Of a DNA stretch of 64,000 nt, positions 38,050-49,453 are shown piece after piece; the first letter of the stretch is position 1; each line of letters opens with the position of its first letter. A program made the translations under genes and the position numbers. A model generated the notes under the pieces. That model was not told the DNA's origin, did no database searches, and saw only the letters and a list, made by a program, of their open reading frames with translations. The DNA is taken from positions 7,260,556-7,324,555 of the forward strand of contig CM076261.1 in the NCBI GenBank assembly GCA_038380795.1, read 5' to 3'. The stretch comes from Pyrocephalus nanus. Lineage: Eukaryota > Chordata > Aves > Passeriformes > Tyrannidae.

Positions 38050-40820
38050 CACAAGACTGAACGACCAGATGATTCCCAAGAGAATCTGATGATTAACTGG
38101 CTAAATCAGGACATCTGCAGGATGTAAGAATAATAGAAGGAAGCGGGAGTTTTGGCTACCACTTTTATAATTAGCAATTGTAATGATCTTAGCGGTGTCC
38201 TCCTGAAAGAACTTGAATATTCATGTTGAGGCACAGCATTCTGTTTCAGCACTTTTGGTAACTCTAGCCACTTGCACAGAGTCAAGCACATACTCAAATC
38301 AGGAAGTCAAAATGAGTGCTCCAAATACTTTCTGTCGGAAATTGTAAGGAAAGCTGTTATTTGCATGCAGTAAGATGGGGAAGAGAAGCATAGCATCCAA
38401 GAGCTCCCTTAGCGTTTTCAGTTTCCTAAATATTCATCCTTTTTTTTCCCCCTGCAGATTAAATTCAGACTTGACCCAAGGAAATGCCAAATACATCTGA
38501 ATCTGTAAAGTTAGATTTCACAATGTCAGGCCAGACGGTAGCCAAAGGCACCCAAAGTAGCAGTTACTATCTATAGAAAGCCAGGCATCCATTCACTTCC
38601 TGAATGGACGCTAAAATTTCATAACAACCTAAGCTGAGCCTGTAGGTCATACAGGGTTCTTTGTGGTCATACTTAATTAGTAGTTCAGTGGATACTCTGA
38701 CTGCTTCTCGGTTTTATCACCTTCTTGAATAAATCAGATACAAGCCTGACCAATTTCCTCTATTTTTTTCTCTGTGTTCATGCCACAAAGGAACAAAGAC
38801 ATATGAGATGCCTCACCTTTGCAGAAGACCATTTAGATCAGTCACTCCTCTGAGGAGTCGTAGAAAGAGGGACCCCCATCTGCCCGCTGATTGATTTGGA
38901 AAACTCTAAAGATTGAATATGTCCAGGCAAATTGGGGTGATTTGAGGAGAAATCGCTTTCTTTGCTTTGTTTAGTCACTGGAATATGAAAGCTCAAACAG
39001 GCTCATGTCCATTTGAGTGTGTGCACCTGTGTGCTTTGACTGTGGGCACTAGGCAAAATGTGCAAACCCCAGTTAATGACTGACATGCACTAACAAGCAT
39101 CATTACGCCTGTGAATTGCTCTTGGGCAACTGAACTGTTTAGGTCTATCCAGGACAAGAAGGAATTAATTAGCAGAGATCCAAAAGGCAGTGATCCAGGT
39201 GCACCCCACGTCCAGATGAGTGGGCTAGCAGCTGCGGTGTGGTATCTAGGGCAGAACCAGCCTGCTAGGCTTCCTCCTAGAGAGCTTTGTAGGCTGGTCA
39301 GGTCAGATTCATGCTTTCTATCAGTCAGGGATGAAACTTATTTATCCCCCTGTGCTTAAGCAATGCAGTGGCTAACCACAAAAAGGCTCTTATTATCATC
39401 AAAATCCTACATTGACAATATACTTTTTCTTTTCCCCTGCTTAATATGAAACTATGTGGGCATATAGCTTCTCCCAGGACTCCATTTTCCACTTCATCTA
39501 TGGGTTTTTTTTGGTTCCTTGAACATGAAATTGCTTCAGTCAGAATGCGTTCTTCAGATAGCACCATGCCTATAAGGTGCACTTTGAGGAGACAGGTCAG
39601 CTTTCAAACACAGCAAAGATTTCCATGGATGCATGTTCCCATGGGCGTGTGTTTCTTGTCCAAGCATCTGTTTGCCAGGATGAAAGTGGCACTGCTGATG
39701 GTTTGCCTTCACAAGCAATCCGAGTTGTGACACAGTTGGCTTCAGCGATGCTCTGAACTTTGGATAGCTGTTGCATTAATTTAACTGCTTGTCTCCACTT
39801 CAGCTTTCAGTCTAGGGTTCATTTCCATCACTGTCAAGATGCTCCTCAAGTTCCATCAGTGCGAAGTTCAAGTACCTAGAGGTCCCACTCTTACCCTGGG
39901 CTGGCCTCCAAATCTTCCAGGTGCTGAAATGTTTTTACTGCTAGTACACAACATGTCTTTTCAAAATTCCTCTATCTGGATCAAGGGAGTGCCTTAGTAG
40001 CACAGCAAATATCACTGATGGTCTTCTCTCATTTGTGCATGCAGCATATTATACTGGGTTCATTCAGGAGAGCATTTAAAATCAGCCTCTGTAGCCAAAT
40101 ACACCCAAAGTAAAGAAAGCTTACCATGTATTAAAAAAAGGTAATATAAATATGACAGAAGTACACTCAGCAAGTTCAAAAAAATTAATGATGTATTGAA
40201 GGCTTTCATGTCACAAGCCATTGCAGACCATTCTTCATATCAGCATCACAAGAACCCTTTTGGGCCCTGGTGTGTGTATTTGTGTGTATGAAGTCTAGCT
40301 AAGGTGCCTTGCCTGGCAGGGAAAAGAGTCTTTGCTTTATTTCCTTAATCTTTGGCATTGAATTTTGCACAAAACTTTTATAGATAACGACTCATTATCT
40401 ATGTTCATTAGCTGTTCATGCTGCAACTTAATACTCAGCCTCAAAAATCTACTTTATAAAGTCCAGACATTTGTGTGGAGAGGAAATGTATGCAAAGCAG
40501 ACCAATGTCAGAGATAGAAACTGCATGAAAATCCCTTTTCCAAACATATTAAACCCAAAGCTTTTATTTGCTCATATTTTCAGATCCACATTTTTCATTT
40601 TTTGTTTGTTGAAGACTTAGTTTTAATTATACAGTAAATGGAGTTTAATGTTTAAGTCTAACTTGTACATTTTGGACTGCATTCATCTACACATATTCAC
40701 AAACAGCAGCAGTTGGACTCCTGAATACTGATGTGATGATAGTGGAAGAACTAGCTCAGGGACCACATTTCCAGTTGCTGTATTACATGACATTCAGTGA
40801 GTAAACAAATTAGCAAGAAG

Positions 40821-40927
40821 GTGTTTGTTTTGTTTGTTTGTTTGTTGTTTGTTTGGTTGGGGTTTTTTTTTGAAGGGGAGAGGGGTTTGGTTTAATTTTT
40901 TTTGTTTGTTTTATTGTTGTTTTTTTA
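40821..40927. repeat. T/G-rich low-complexity tract
   Basis: Decayed (GTTT)n and (GTTTT)n with embedded GGGG runs (about 40859, 40876, 40882). Confidence 0.85.
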
Positions 40928-42021
40928 AACTGAATATTTATGCAGACGAGAAAATAATCCAGAATTTGCATGGATGGTGAAAAACCTATGAAATATCCTA
41001 CTTGCTTCTAGATGGACTAATCATGGCCTAGAAAGGCCATCTGAACAGCAACCACAGTATTCACTGAGGCCTCTTGTCCCCAGACAGCTGCTGGCTTGGA
41101 GATCAGAGGGAAGGAAAAGGAGGAGCATCCTGTCTGCACACATTTCCCCAGAAGAGAAGGTTTGCTGGCAAAGCCAGGAAAGATGCTTTTCAGCGATAGC
41201 TCCAGTGTTTATTGTTTCGTACAATATGGCCAGGCTTTTGGAAAGCAATATCTAGGTAAAAAGGTATTGTCTTATAGCAATGGATAATGAATTGATCTGA
41301 GCTGATAAATGGCTTTTCCTTTGTATATGAAGATTAAATAATTCCCAGAATACACTGCCCAATAACACCTTTATGCATTGAATACTTGCAAGGAGATTGA
41401 GTCAAAAAGCTGCAACAAAGTGCCACTGGTCTCTTGGATTACTTAATTTGGGAATGCTGAGGGTGTTCACAATTCCACACATGTAAAGACTCAGCAAGCA
41501 AAGACTGATGTTTAGAAGGTAGCTCTCCAAATAATAGGGCGCTATCAATTTTTAGTACAGGATTTTGTTGCGGAATTTTTTTGTATTGCTATTTGTCTGC
41601 TCTCCTCTTAGCACAAATATTACAAGACAAAAAAAGCAAGAGAAGTGACAGCAAAGACAGATTTTTTTAAGTGTTATGACACTGATTCATGAACAATCCT
41701 GGTATCACAGAGCTCACGGGTAAACATAAAGGCAAGGGAGACATAAGCCCTGAATCTGAATTTCAACAGAGAGTTGCTATTACATGTAAGGTATGGATAA
41801 TGTAAAAAAGTAAAAAAAGCCAAGGAATATGATAGGATTACTATATTTAGGCACCAAAAAAGATATGGGGTGACCTAAAGTATAACAAGATTCCTCAACC
41901 CACTTACAGCTCACGGTGTAAAAAATATAAGAAAGCTGATCAAACGGTCCCGTATCTGAACAACTGCTGTCAGATCTCAAGGCACATAAAGTGAGCTTAT
42001 CTCCTACTGCAGGATAGCTCA

Positions 42022-42640
42022 TCATCTGGGCCACCTCAATTACGGGGAACGTCTGCCTCAGCCCAGAGCTGCCATGAGGTTTAAGGTGAGGGTGAGAGTT
42101 CAGAGAGACAGAAAAGCTACAGCTCCAGGGACACTGGGCTAGCAAAAGTCTCACCAAGAACAGTGTGGCACTGCACCAGCGTTGCCCTATCCACACATAA
42201 CTCATCTGGGTTAAAGAAGGTTTCAGGGACGCCAGCATATGTAGGGTAAGCTGGTACAGAGGACATCAGGTTTAGGTTAGGGCACAGGGACATTCCTTCA
42301 ACACGTTTCTCATTTGGGTAAGCCCTGCTATTGAGGATCTCAGCCTCAGAACTAAGGTGCCATTAGGGTTCGGGTTGGGGTTCAGGGACCCCTAAAGCCA
42401 GTATCTCCAGATCATGGCTACCCATGCCAAGGGGAGCATGGCACTGCACCAGCATTACTGCCTCCACATCTTTCTTATCTGGGCCACCCATGGCACTGGG
42501 GACCTCAGCCCAGAGTTGCTATTAGGATTAGGGTGAGGGTTAAGAGATCCACAAAGTCTACAGCTCCTGGGACACTGGCTCTGTCAAAGCATGTTGAAGG
42601 GAATGCTGTACCAATGTTTTTCCCTCCTCACCATTCTCCT
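42022..42640 (+). repeat. Decayed tandem array with telomere-like tracts
   Basis: Four consecutive units start with a TCATCTGGGCC-like motif at 42022, 42202, 42310 and 42475, giving lengths of 180, 108, 165 and about 165 bp. Each unit carries in order: a CTCAGCCCAGAGTTGC-like part, a TTAGGG-like G-rich tract (for example TTAGGGTTCGGGTTGGGG at 42363 and ATTAGGGTGAGGGTTA near 42528), CTACAGCTCCAGGGACACTG, and GCATGGCACTGCACCAGC. The second unit lacks the middle part. Similarity between units is roughly 70 percent by eye. A more degraded unit may start near 41770 (GAGTTGCTATTA). I know of no named avian satellite with this unit. Confidence 0.8.
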
Positions 42641-43471
42641 ATGGGCCAAACAATGCTTATTTGGCTTGCACTGCTTACAACCATGCCATTTGGTGCTCCA
42701 TAATCCTGGAAATTACTGTTCCTGTGGCAGATCACGGGATTTTTTCTTGGTTGTCTTCTTTTTAAAAAAAACACAAAACCAAACATGATCTCAAGAGGTC
42801 TTTAAACCCCTTGCTGCTTGATGTATGCTTTTCCCCTTTCCTTGCAAGCATAGTATCTTTTCCTGTGAGTCATCTCACCTATTCCCATGCCTGCTGGCAT
42901 TTTGACCTCTTTAAGATACAGCTTTCTTGATTCTCTCACTATGATTCCTGTCTTTTCCACCTTTTTCTCAGTCAGCACTGCCAAGCAGGGAAAGCAAATG
43001 ACATGCCTGATAGCCCAAAGCAGCCTGGCATCCCTTCCCTTCCCTTATCTCACTAAAAGGTCTGCAGTGCTGCTCCCTTAGCCTCCTTTTCTCCAGGAGG
43101 ACTTTTCTAGATTGTGTCTGCCTTGAGGTCACCAAGCATGAGCTGGCTCCTCTCCAGCTCTTCCATTGCAGCTGGCAGATGGACTGGAACTCCCCAGGAC
43201 CTCCAGCAGTACAGCCCCTTGTATCCTCTCGGGGACCCTTCCCCATTAAATAGTGTCTCTAAGTGCATATTAAATGGCCCAAACTGCATGACCAAGCTGC
43301 TGAACAACCTGCAAGGCTTCTTACTCTCTATACTGGACTTTCCCCTTGAGAGGAATAAAGCAGTGCTGGCTCATCTGGGGATTGCCTTTTTTCCCACTGA
43401 CTGTGAGTATTTCGTAAGATCTTCCTCATGAAAAGATTAGTTTTTTTGTACTGGTGACCACTCTAGTAAAT
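42641..43471. other. Intergenic sequence between array and LTR
   Basis: No gene was recognised. The minus-strand frames at 42968-43307 have charged, repeat-like composition (for example LLEKRRLREQHC) and might be a relic of a mobile element, but I cannot name it. Confidence 0.4.
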
Positions 43472-44076
43472 TGTATTGGGTTTGCCTGGCCAGGTCTTGG
43501 TAATGGCAGGGGCAGTAGACAGGGGTGGTTTCTCTGAGAAACTGCCAGAAGCTTTCTCAATGTTCAGTAGGGTCTATGACAGCCAGCTCCAAGACAGACA
43601 TGCTGCTGGCCAAGGCTGGGCCAAACAGAAAGGGTGGTAACATATTAAGAAGGAAAAAAAAGTTACTGAGCAGATATAATTGCAACCAGGGAAGAACAAG
43701 TGAGAACATGTGAGAGGAACAGCCTTGTAGACATCAAGGTCAGTTAAGAAGGAGAAGGAGGAGGAGGTCTTCCAGGTCCTGGAGCAGAGACATACCCCAT
43801 GTCTCTGCATCACTGGCAGGTCAAAAGGTAGAGCTTGGGAAGGAGGGAGGGCAGAAGGCAATGTGTTCTTAAGATTTATTTTACTTCTCTTATAAATAAA
43901 TTCATTTAATATCTCAAGTTTGAGTCTGTTTTGCCCATGACAGTATTTAGTGAATGATCCCTCCCTGACCTTATCTCAACTCATGAACCTTTGTTATATT
44001 TTCTCTCTCCTGGCCTACTGAGAAGGGAAGTGATAGAGTGGCTTTGGTGGGTGCCTGCCAGGGTCAACCCACTACA
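43472..44076 (+). mobile_element. Solo LTR of an avian endogenous retrovirus (ERVL-like)
   Basis: The 605-bp segment starts TGTATTGGGTTTGCCTGGCC and ends GGGTCAACCCACTACA, with TG...CA termini. It follows the order of an LTR common in passerines and other neoavian birds: CCAGCTCCAAGACAGAC, then GGCCAAGGCTGGGCCAA, AACATATTAAGAAGG, a purine-rich stretch, a poly(A) signal AATAAA at 43895, GAGTCTGTTTTGCCCATGAC, and the end. The usual long GC-rich minisatellite in the middle is missing, so this copy is shorter than the form I remember. Flanking 5-bp sequences do not match (TAAAT and TGCTT), so a target-site duplication is lost or the ends are slightly off. No internal retroviral genes are next to it. 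Confidence 0.88.
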
Positions 44077-44924
44077 TGCTTATGGCTGCTTCCTTGTAAT
44101 GTCTTGATAAAGGGTATTTTAGGTCTGAAAATGTTCATTTACTGGAGCAGAAATACCAGTAAGGCATCACCTTGGGTAATGGTCATACCAATATAGGTCA
44201 GTGGGTGAAGCAAGGATATTCATGGATAATTTAACTCCCTATATGGGCACACTTTGGCCAGGCAGTGAAAGAGTACTTTAACTAAGGAGAGTCCACTGAC
44301 TCTAAGATAGTTTTCCGCACAGACAAGCAGAAGATTGACATACCAGGGTCACTGGAATAATCTTTTGCTCCTCAAATTGGCATAATTTAAGAGCAAGGGA
44401 ATGCAAAGAGAAAGCACCATGCTGGATTGCCTGACAGTAACTTATCTAAGAGCTCAGCTGGGAGAATATTTCAGGGTAAATACTTTTTTCAATGCATTTA
44501 CCTCTTTTCCATTTGGAAATTGTCTGTAAACAAGTCTACTTGTCGTTCAGAATGATTTACATTGAGTGAAACTTAAATTTAGGCCCATTCACAGGCAGCT
44601 TATTGTAAGTTTTCAAAAAAAGAAACTCAGTCTGATCCAATTTAACACAGAGATCACAAGGCGTGTCTTCTTGCCTCAATTGGATAATTCTTTGATTTAG
44701 TTTTTTGATGTGAATATCAATTATTCATTTGAATATTAACATTCTAGTAGTACTTGATGCGATTATAGTAGTATAAGCTGTTTCAGCAACTATTTCTGTT
44801 CTGATATTACTTGTGAGAAAATTTATGGCGTGAAAATTAAAACCAAGGAAATGCAGTGTTCCCTTCAAAATACAGATGAATATTCATATAAGCATCACAG
44901 TGTTTGCCTCTCTCTGATGTTTAG
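44077..44924. other. Intergenic AT-rich sequence
   Basis: No gene or repeat recognised. The segment at about 44640-44790 is very AT-rich with a high density of homeodomain-like ATTA cores, as seen in many conserved non-coding elements, but conservation cannot be judged from one genome. Confidence 0.4.
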
Positions 44925-45118
44925 TGCTGTTCATTCATCCAGAGTTGGAAGGATATAAGCTGAGACATGATACTTCAAGAGAGCAGTTAAATGAGGAACT
45001 GGGGAGATTAAGTTATAAGCTACAAGATGATTGTAAAACTCCTGGACATTTTGGGGCCGCAAAGCCTTTTTCAAAGCTGAGAGAATATACTACTGGGTGT
45101 AATGCAAGCAAAATGTAG
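44925..45118 (+). other. Terminal-exon-like open segment, unidentified
   Basis: A pyrimidine-rich acceptor (GCCTCTCTCTGATGTTTAG ending 44924) leads into a frame of 64 codons that ends at TAG 45116-45118. It is entered in phase 1. The composition is polar and protein-like (ELEGYKLRHDTSREQLNEEL, a short amphipathic stretch). No family was recognised. It may be chance. Confidence 0.15.
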
Positions 45119-48100
45119 AAAACTAACTCAGAAAACAGGACATACAGATGCAAATTACTTAAAGATCCCTGGTCCAAAAGTACCTTGCAAACAGCAGTAT
45201 ATGGAGCATACTGAGATAAGAGAAATTTCAGTGAGCCTAATTTTTCATCAACTGTGATGGCCTACTTCTAAGGTGACAACATGCAGAAGTCTACATTGGA
45301 GTCTGATACAACAACGGGTGGGTCAAATGCCTTATAGGAAAAAAAATTGGGGGATAAAACAATATGTCCAAATCTCTCAGAATGCTGCTTTCACTAGACC
45401 ATCCAGGTCTAGTAGACCAATGAGGAGCATAGTCCTAATGGCAAAGCCACTCAAGAATGTATTGACCTTAATTTTTGAAGTATTTGGTGTTTTTCTGGTT
45501 GCCAATTTTTGTTTTGTTCTTCTTTGTTTGCTTCTGCCCAGGATAAAGTGCTTGGGGCAGTCTCACAAATGCAAAGGGGTTATGTGAATCCCACAGAAAA
45601 GTGAAGAGGTTTGACAAAGTCAAATGCAATGAGACTTTACCAGGGTTGCCCTCTGGAACTGTCAGAATTTTGAACCCCAGGTGATAAAGGTGAAATGACT
45701 ATGTAATTAAACACTTGGTTAAACACCTTTGAAACCAGGAGCCGGACGAATGTCTAATCACAGTTCTCCACTTCAGTATAGTAGCAAGAAAACCAGTGGG
45801 TGGTTCTGGTTTCTCTTACATATGGGAGAATTGATACTATAGCATTTTCACCTCTACACCCCAAAGATGGAGCACAGGCAGGCAGGAGCAGAGATGGCTT
45901 ACCCATTGTTCTGCTGGAAATTTTATGTATCTGCAGGAGAAACTACTGCAAGGACAGAGATGCTGAAAAAAGGGAGGAAGCAAACAACAGACTAACAAAG
46001 AACATATATGATAGGTATAGAAGGACAGGTAGAACAGCTTCAGAGAAAAAACCCTGAGAACTTTTGGGTTGGGTGCTAGTTCAAAGAGATTAATTTCTCA
46101 CTGCCCTGTGCTTTTTGTTGTTGTTCTTGCTGTTATTGTTTGAATCCTGCTGTAGCCAGGGAAAGTAGATTAGAATGCATAACAGCTATCTAGTTTCAAT
46201 ATGAATTTCCATTCCTACCAAACAGCACTTCAGTTGACTGTTCAGATGAGCATGCAAGTTAACCTCTTTGGAAACTCAGGGAATTGCAACTGCTGTCCTC
46301 CACAGAAAAGAGCCATAAGAAGCCATTAATCTCCTTTATGTAACCAGGCAGGTGATATGAAAATTTCCAGATGGTGTGTTTGGACATCATTCTGCACTGA
46401 ATTTAGGATGAAAGTGCCCCAGGCCTCTCGTTCACTCGGTGTTTCATCAGCTGACATTTTGCTAACTGCTTTTTCACCACACTGAGTTAAATTTGCAATA
46501 AAGTAGTCATTCTTCAGGAGATCAGACACATTAAAAATATAAATAAAGATCTCCTGAGATCCAAAGATGTACGCATTTTTTTATCCTATGGATTTGTACC
46601 TGTATCTCTTCTCTGTCCTTTCCCCAAGGTTTCTATTTCTCACCCCTCTGTTTAAGCCTGAGGGGTGCAGGGAAAGCTATCCCTTCATATTGTCTCTTCA
46701 CACAATAAACACTGGAGAAGTTCATACTGCAAGCGTTGGCAGTAGAATCTCTCACTCCCCAGCAAAAGACATTAAAAGTGTCTCTTGGCACATCCCATCA
46801 GGGGACTTCTTTTATCTCTTGAATCAACAGAAGCTTTGGATCAACAAAAAGAACAGAAGCAGGTGTCTCTTTTACCTCATGCCAATCTATCCCATTCTCC
46901 ATCTCCAGAAAATTGTTCTTTAGCTCTCTGAAGGGTACTCAGCACTTGGATAACCATTTGTTTCTGCTTTATCTTGACAGTACAAACCAGAATAACAATA
47001 ACCCTAGGATGCAGAAGACCTCAAAACCACCTATGCTTTTATTATTATTATTTTCTTATACATGACATATCGTGTTAAAAATCCACATGCTATGTCATGT
47101 TATCAGATATGAAGCAGCACCCTTCTTCAAGGTTATGTTTAGCATCTCTCAAATGCAGCTTTTAATCAGAAACCTCTGGCTGTCCAGAAAAAAAATACCT
47201 CTTTGGTGGATACTCTCTTATCTTTACAGATCTATCTTCAACCATAGTTTCACACACACTCTAAGACTTGAAAGAGCGCTTTAACCTTCTGTCCCTTCCC
47301 ACAGTTGCTCATTTACACTGGTTACATTTTCAAGCAAGGCTGTCTGGGGGTTTTGCACTGAACTAGGAAGCACACGACAGGGAACTGCCTTTTTCATTAG
47401 CAGTGCTAACTGTTGAAATTGTGCATGGGATCATGGCTACAGCACATTTCCTTGGGCTGACATAAAGACAAACTTGTAGCTTGCTCCTGCCATGCTCTAG
47501 TCTTATCTGACATGAATAAGCACTGCTCCAAACCCATTCGGTGCTTCCATATTAATGTTACCCTATTGAAAGACAGGATACGGGATCTGTACTGCTGCAG
47601 AGTGGGAGTAGTTCCTCTGGGTTTTGGTTCTGGTTTTTTTAAAAAAAACTTTTGTGGAGCAAAGCAGCAATTACCTGCCCCACTCTCCCAAAAGAGATGT
47701 CTTTGAAGCAGCAAAGAGCCGGCTGTTGTCCCAGATTTGTGCTCTCCCCTTTTTTTGTTTCTCTTTCACTTACGTATTTTTCTTCCTGTTCCCTAATCTG
47801 CCATAACCTATTTCCACACTTCTGAAAAGAAAGAGTGATCTCCTTCCCACTCCTACCCAGTGACTACCTCACCGACATGTTGCTGGAATCTCAAATCCTC
47901 AAGAATTAAAAGAGGAGAGGCTTTTTTGTCCCAGCTAAATTAACACCAATCTGCTCTTGTTAGCTTGATGTTCTCCTGAGAGCAGCAGTACAACCTCTCC
48001 ATTTCATTTCCCCTTCTCTTGCTGCTTAAGAAGTAGTACATCCTCACACCAGAGACACTTGTGTGAATCAATTTACAGTGACCAGCTTAAATGTCTCCTG

Positions 48101-48422
48101 GGCCACTCAAGCTTCTTTCATTTGGAGCTGTACAGTGTTGAAATAGCTACCCTGTAATGGCTGTAAAGGAAACCTGACAAGGGACAGAGGTGAAGTGCTT
48201 GTGTTGGTGTACCGTGCTTGCTCCTCCAGTCAGCTCCAACAGCCTCAGTGGGAGCATCGTCAGGTCTGCTAAGCACGTCTAAAACATTAATCTTTTTTAT
48301 GATCCTTCCAGTTTTTGTAGTACACATTGGACATTTGGGCATTTGTGTAGAAAAGTGGTCTGATTCTTTCCCTCAGGATCAGCTGCATGCCAGTAATCCT
48401 TGTCAAACTTGACACAAGCAAT
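45119..48422. other. Intergenic sequence
   Basis: No gene or mobile element recognised. A 7-bp-arm hairpin CTAGACC/GGTCTAG lies near 45396-45414. Frames such as 46567-46923 (118 codons) show no family signature. Confidence 0.5.
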
Positions 48423-48488
48423 GGGTGAAATCCTGGTCCAGCTAAAGTCAATAGCAAAGCTCCCATGAGAGAGAAGAGTCCAGATCAT
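48423..48488 (+). repeat. Relic of an ancient palindromic amniote repeat
   Basis: The order GGGTGAAATCCTGGTCC, AAAGTCAATAGCAAAGCTCC and CATGAGA...AGTCCAGAT follows an old amniote repeat that reads GTGAAATCCTGGCCCCATTG, then AAGTCAATGGCAAAACTCCC in better-preserved copies. Family name not assigned. Recognised from memory only. Confidence 0.5.
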
Positions 48489-48838
48489 ATTGTCAGTTTT
48501 TTGCACAAGAACCAGCCTTCTCATTCCTGCTTGCCTGTGGGGATGTCTGTCGAAAGAGATATTCTTCCCTCATCAAGAAGAAAGCTGGAAGGCAAGTAAA
48601 ACAAGCCCAGTGTGGAGAGGATCTTAAATGTGATATTAGGGCTTTTAAAGATGGTCTTTCTTTTTGAAAGTTGTGTTATAAACATAGCTGACAGGTGCAA
48701 AGCTCCCCCAGGTATCCTCATCACCCCTACAATGACAAAACATGCTGTAAAAAGCAATGCATGCATTTTCTCCCTCTGCCCTCTGTTCCAAAAATCACAC
48801 CTACAGGGTAGGAGCTATCTAACCTCCTGAGTGCTTAT

Positions 48839-48927
48839 TCTTTTTTTCTTTTTTTTCTTTTTTTTTTTTTTTTTAAGAAAAAAATTAAGAAAAAAAGAGG
48901 CTTTTTTGTGGTTTTTTTTTTTTTTAA
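48839..48927. repeat. Poly(T)/poly(A) fold-back tract
   Basis: A C-interrupted T run (48839-48874) is followed at once by AAGAAAAAAATTAAGAAAAA-type sequence and then a second T run. The first two parts are nearly self-complementary with arms of about 25 bases. Confidence 0.7.
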
Positions 48928-49351
48928 CTGTAGTGTTCATGGATAAACCAGCTCCTGACTGACCTCACTGTCAAGCTGCTGCACCAGCAGCTACCCAATT
49001 ACGCACTAAATGTCTGTGAATCCTTTGGTCTGTTAGAGGTGATTTGCAGTAGGTTGCAGACTCCAAGTTAGTGCGTCTTGCTGGAGAAATAAAAGCCTTC
49101 GTTCCCATAGTTTTGCTGACTCTTTTTCATCATTGCGTTTTGTCATTTCATTACACCCCAAAGATGCAAGTAAAACACAAAATAACATCTTCTAAGATTT
49201 TAGTATCTTCTTGGCTCAAAATATCCTGAGGGCAGGGGAAGGGGAACCTCAGTATAGTTACAGTAGCATTTTCAGGATAGAAACTGTGGAGGTTGTAAAA
49301 AGAATAAAGAAGGTTGATGCTGTTAGTAACACTGATCTCCTTTACTTGCAG
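48928..49351. other. Intergenic sequence
   Basis: Nothing recognised. The last 20 bases form a good acceptor-like pyrimidine tract ending in CAG. Confidence 0.5.
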
Positions 49352-49453
49352 TTTTTAGTGAGCTGAAAACACAGTCCTATGGCTGGACAATCCTCTACAT
49401 TCCCAGAGAAGTTAATTGGGAGCATGAGATTTTCATGTCTGATTCTCACTCTG
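49352..49453 (+). other. Exon-like open segment, unidentified
   Basis: A 102-base stretch lies between a strong acceptor (CTCCTTTACTTGCAG ending 49351) and a donor-like TCTG|GTAGGA. Only one + frame is open, phase 1 at both ends, 34 codons (for example SELKTQSYGWTILYIPREV). No family was recognised. At this length a chance frame is easily possible. Confidence 0.15.

Larger units (their letters stand above)
37557..42021. other. Intergenic sequence
   Basis: Holds a 22-bp perfect palindrome (38028-38049) and a T/G-rich low-complexity tract (40821-40927). No gene or transposable element was recognised. Confidence 0.5.

Noticed and set aside
41780..42238. 152-codon open frame on the minus strand
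   Set aside because: It runs into the first units of the decayed tandem array and has no family signature. Its length is within what one expects by chance in a 64-kb window.
46567..46923. 118-codon + frame
   Set aside because: Low-complexity hydrophobic start and no recognisable domain or conserved context. It looks like chance.
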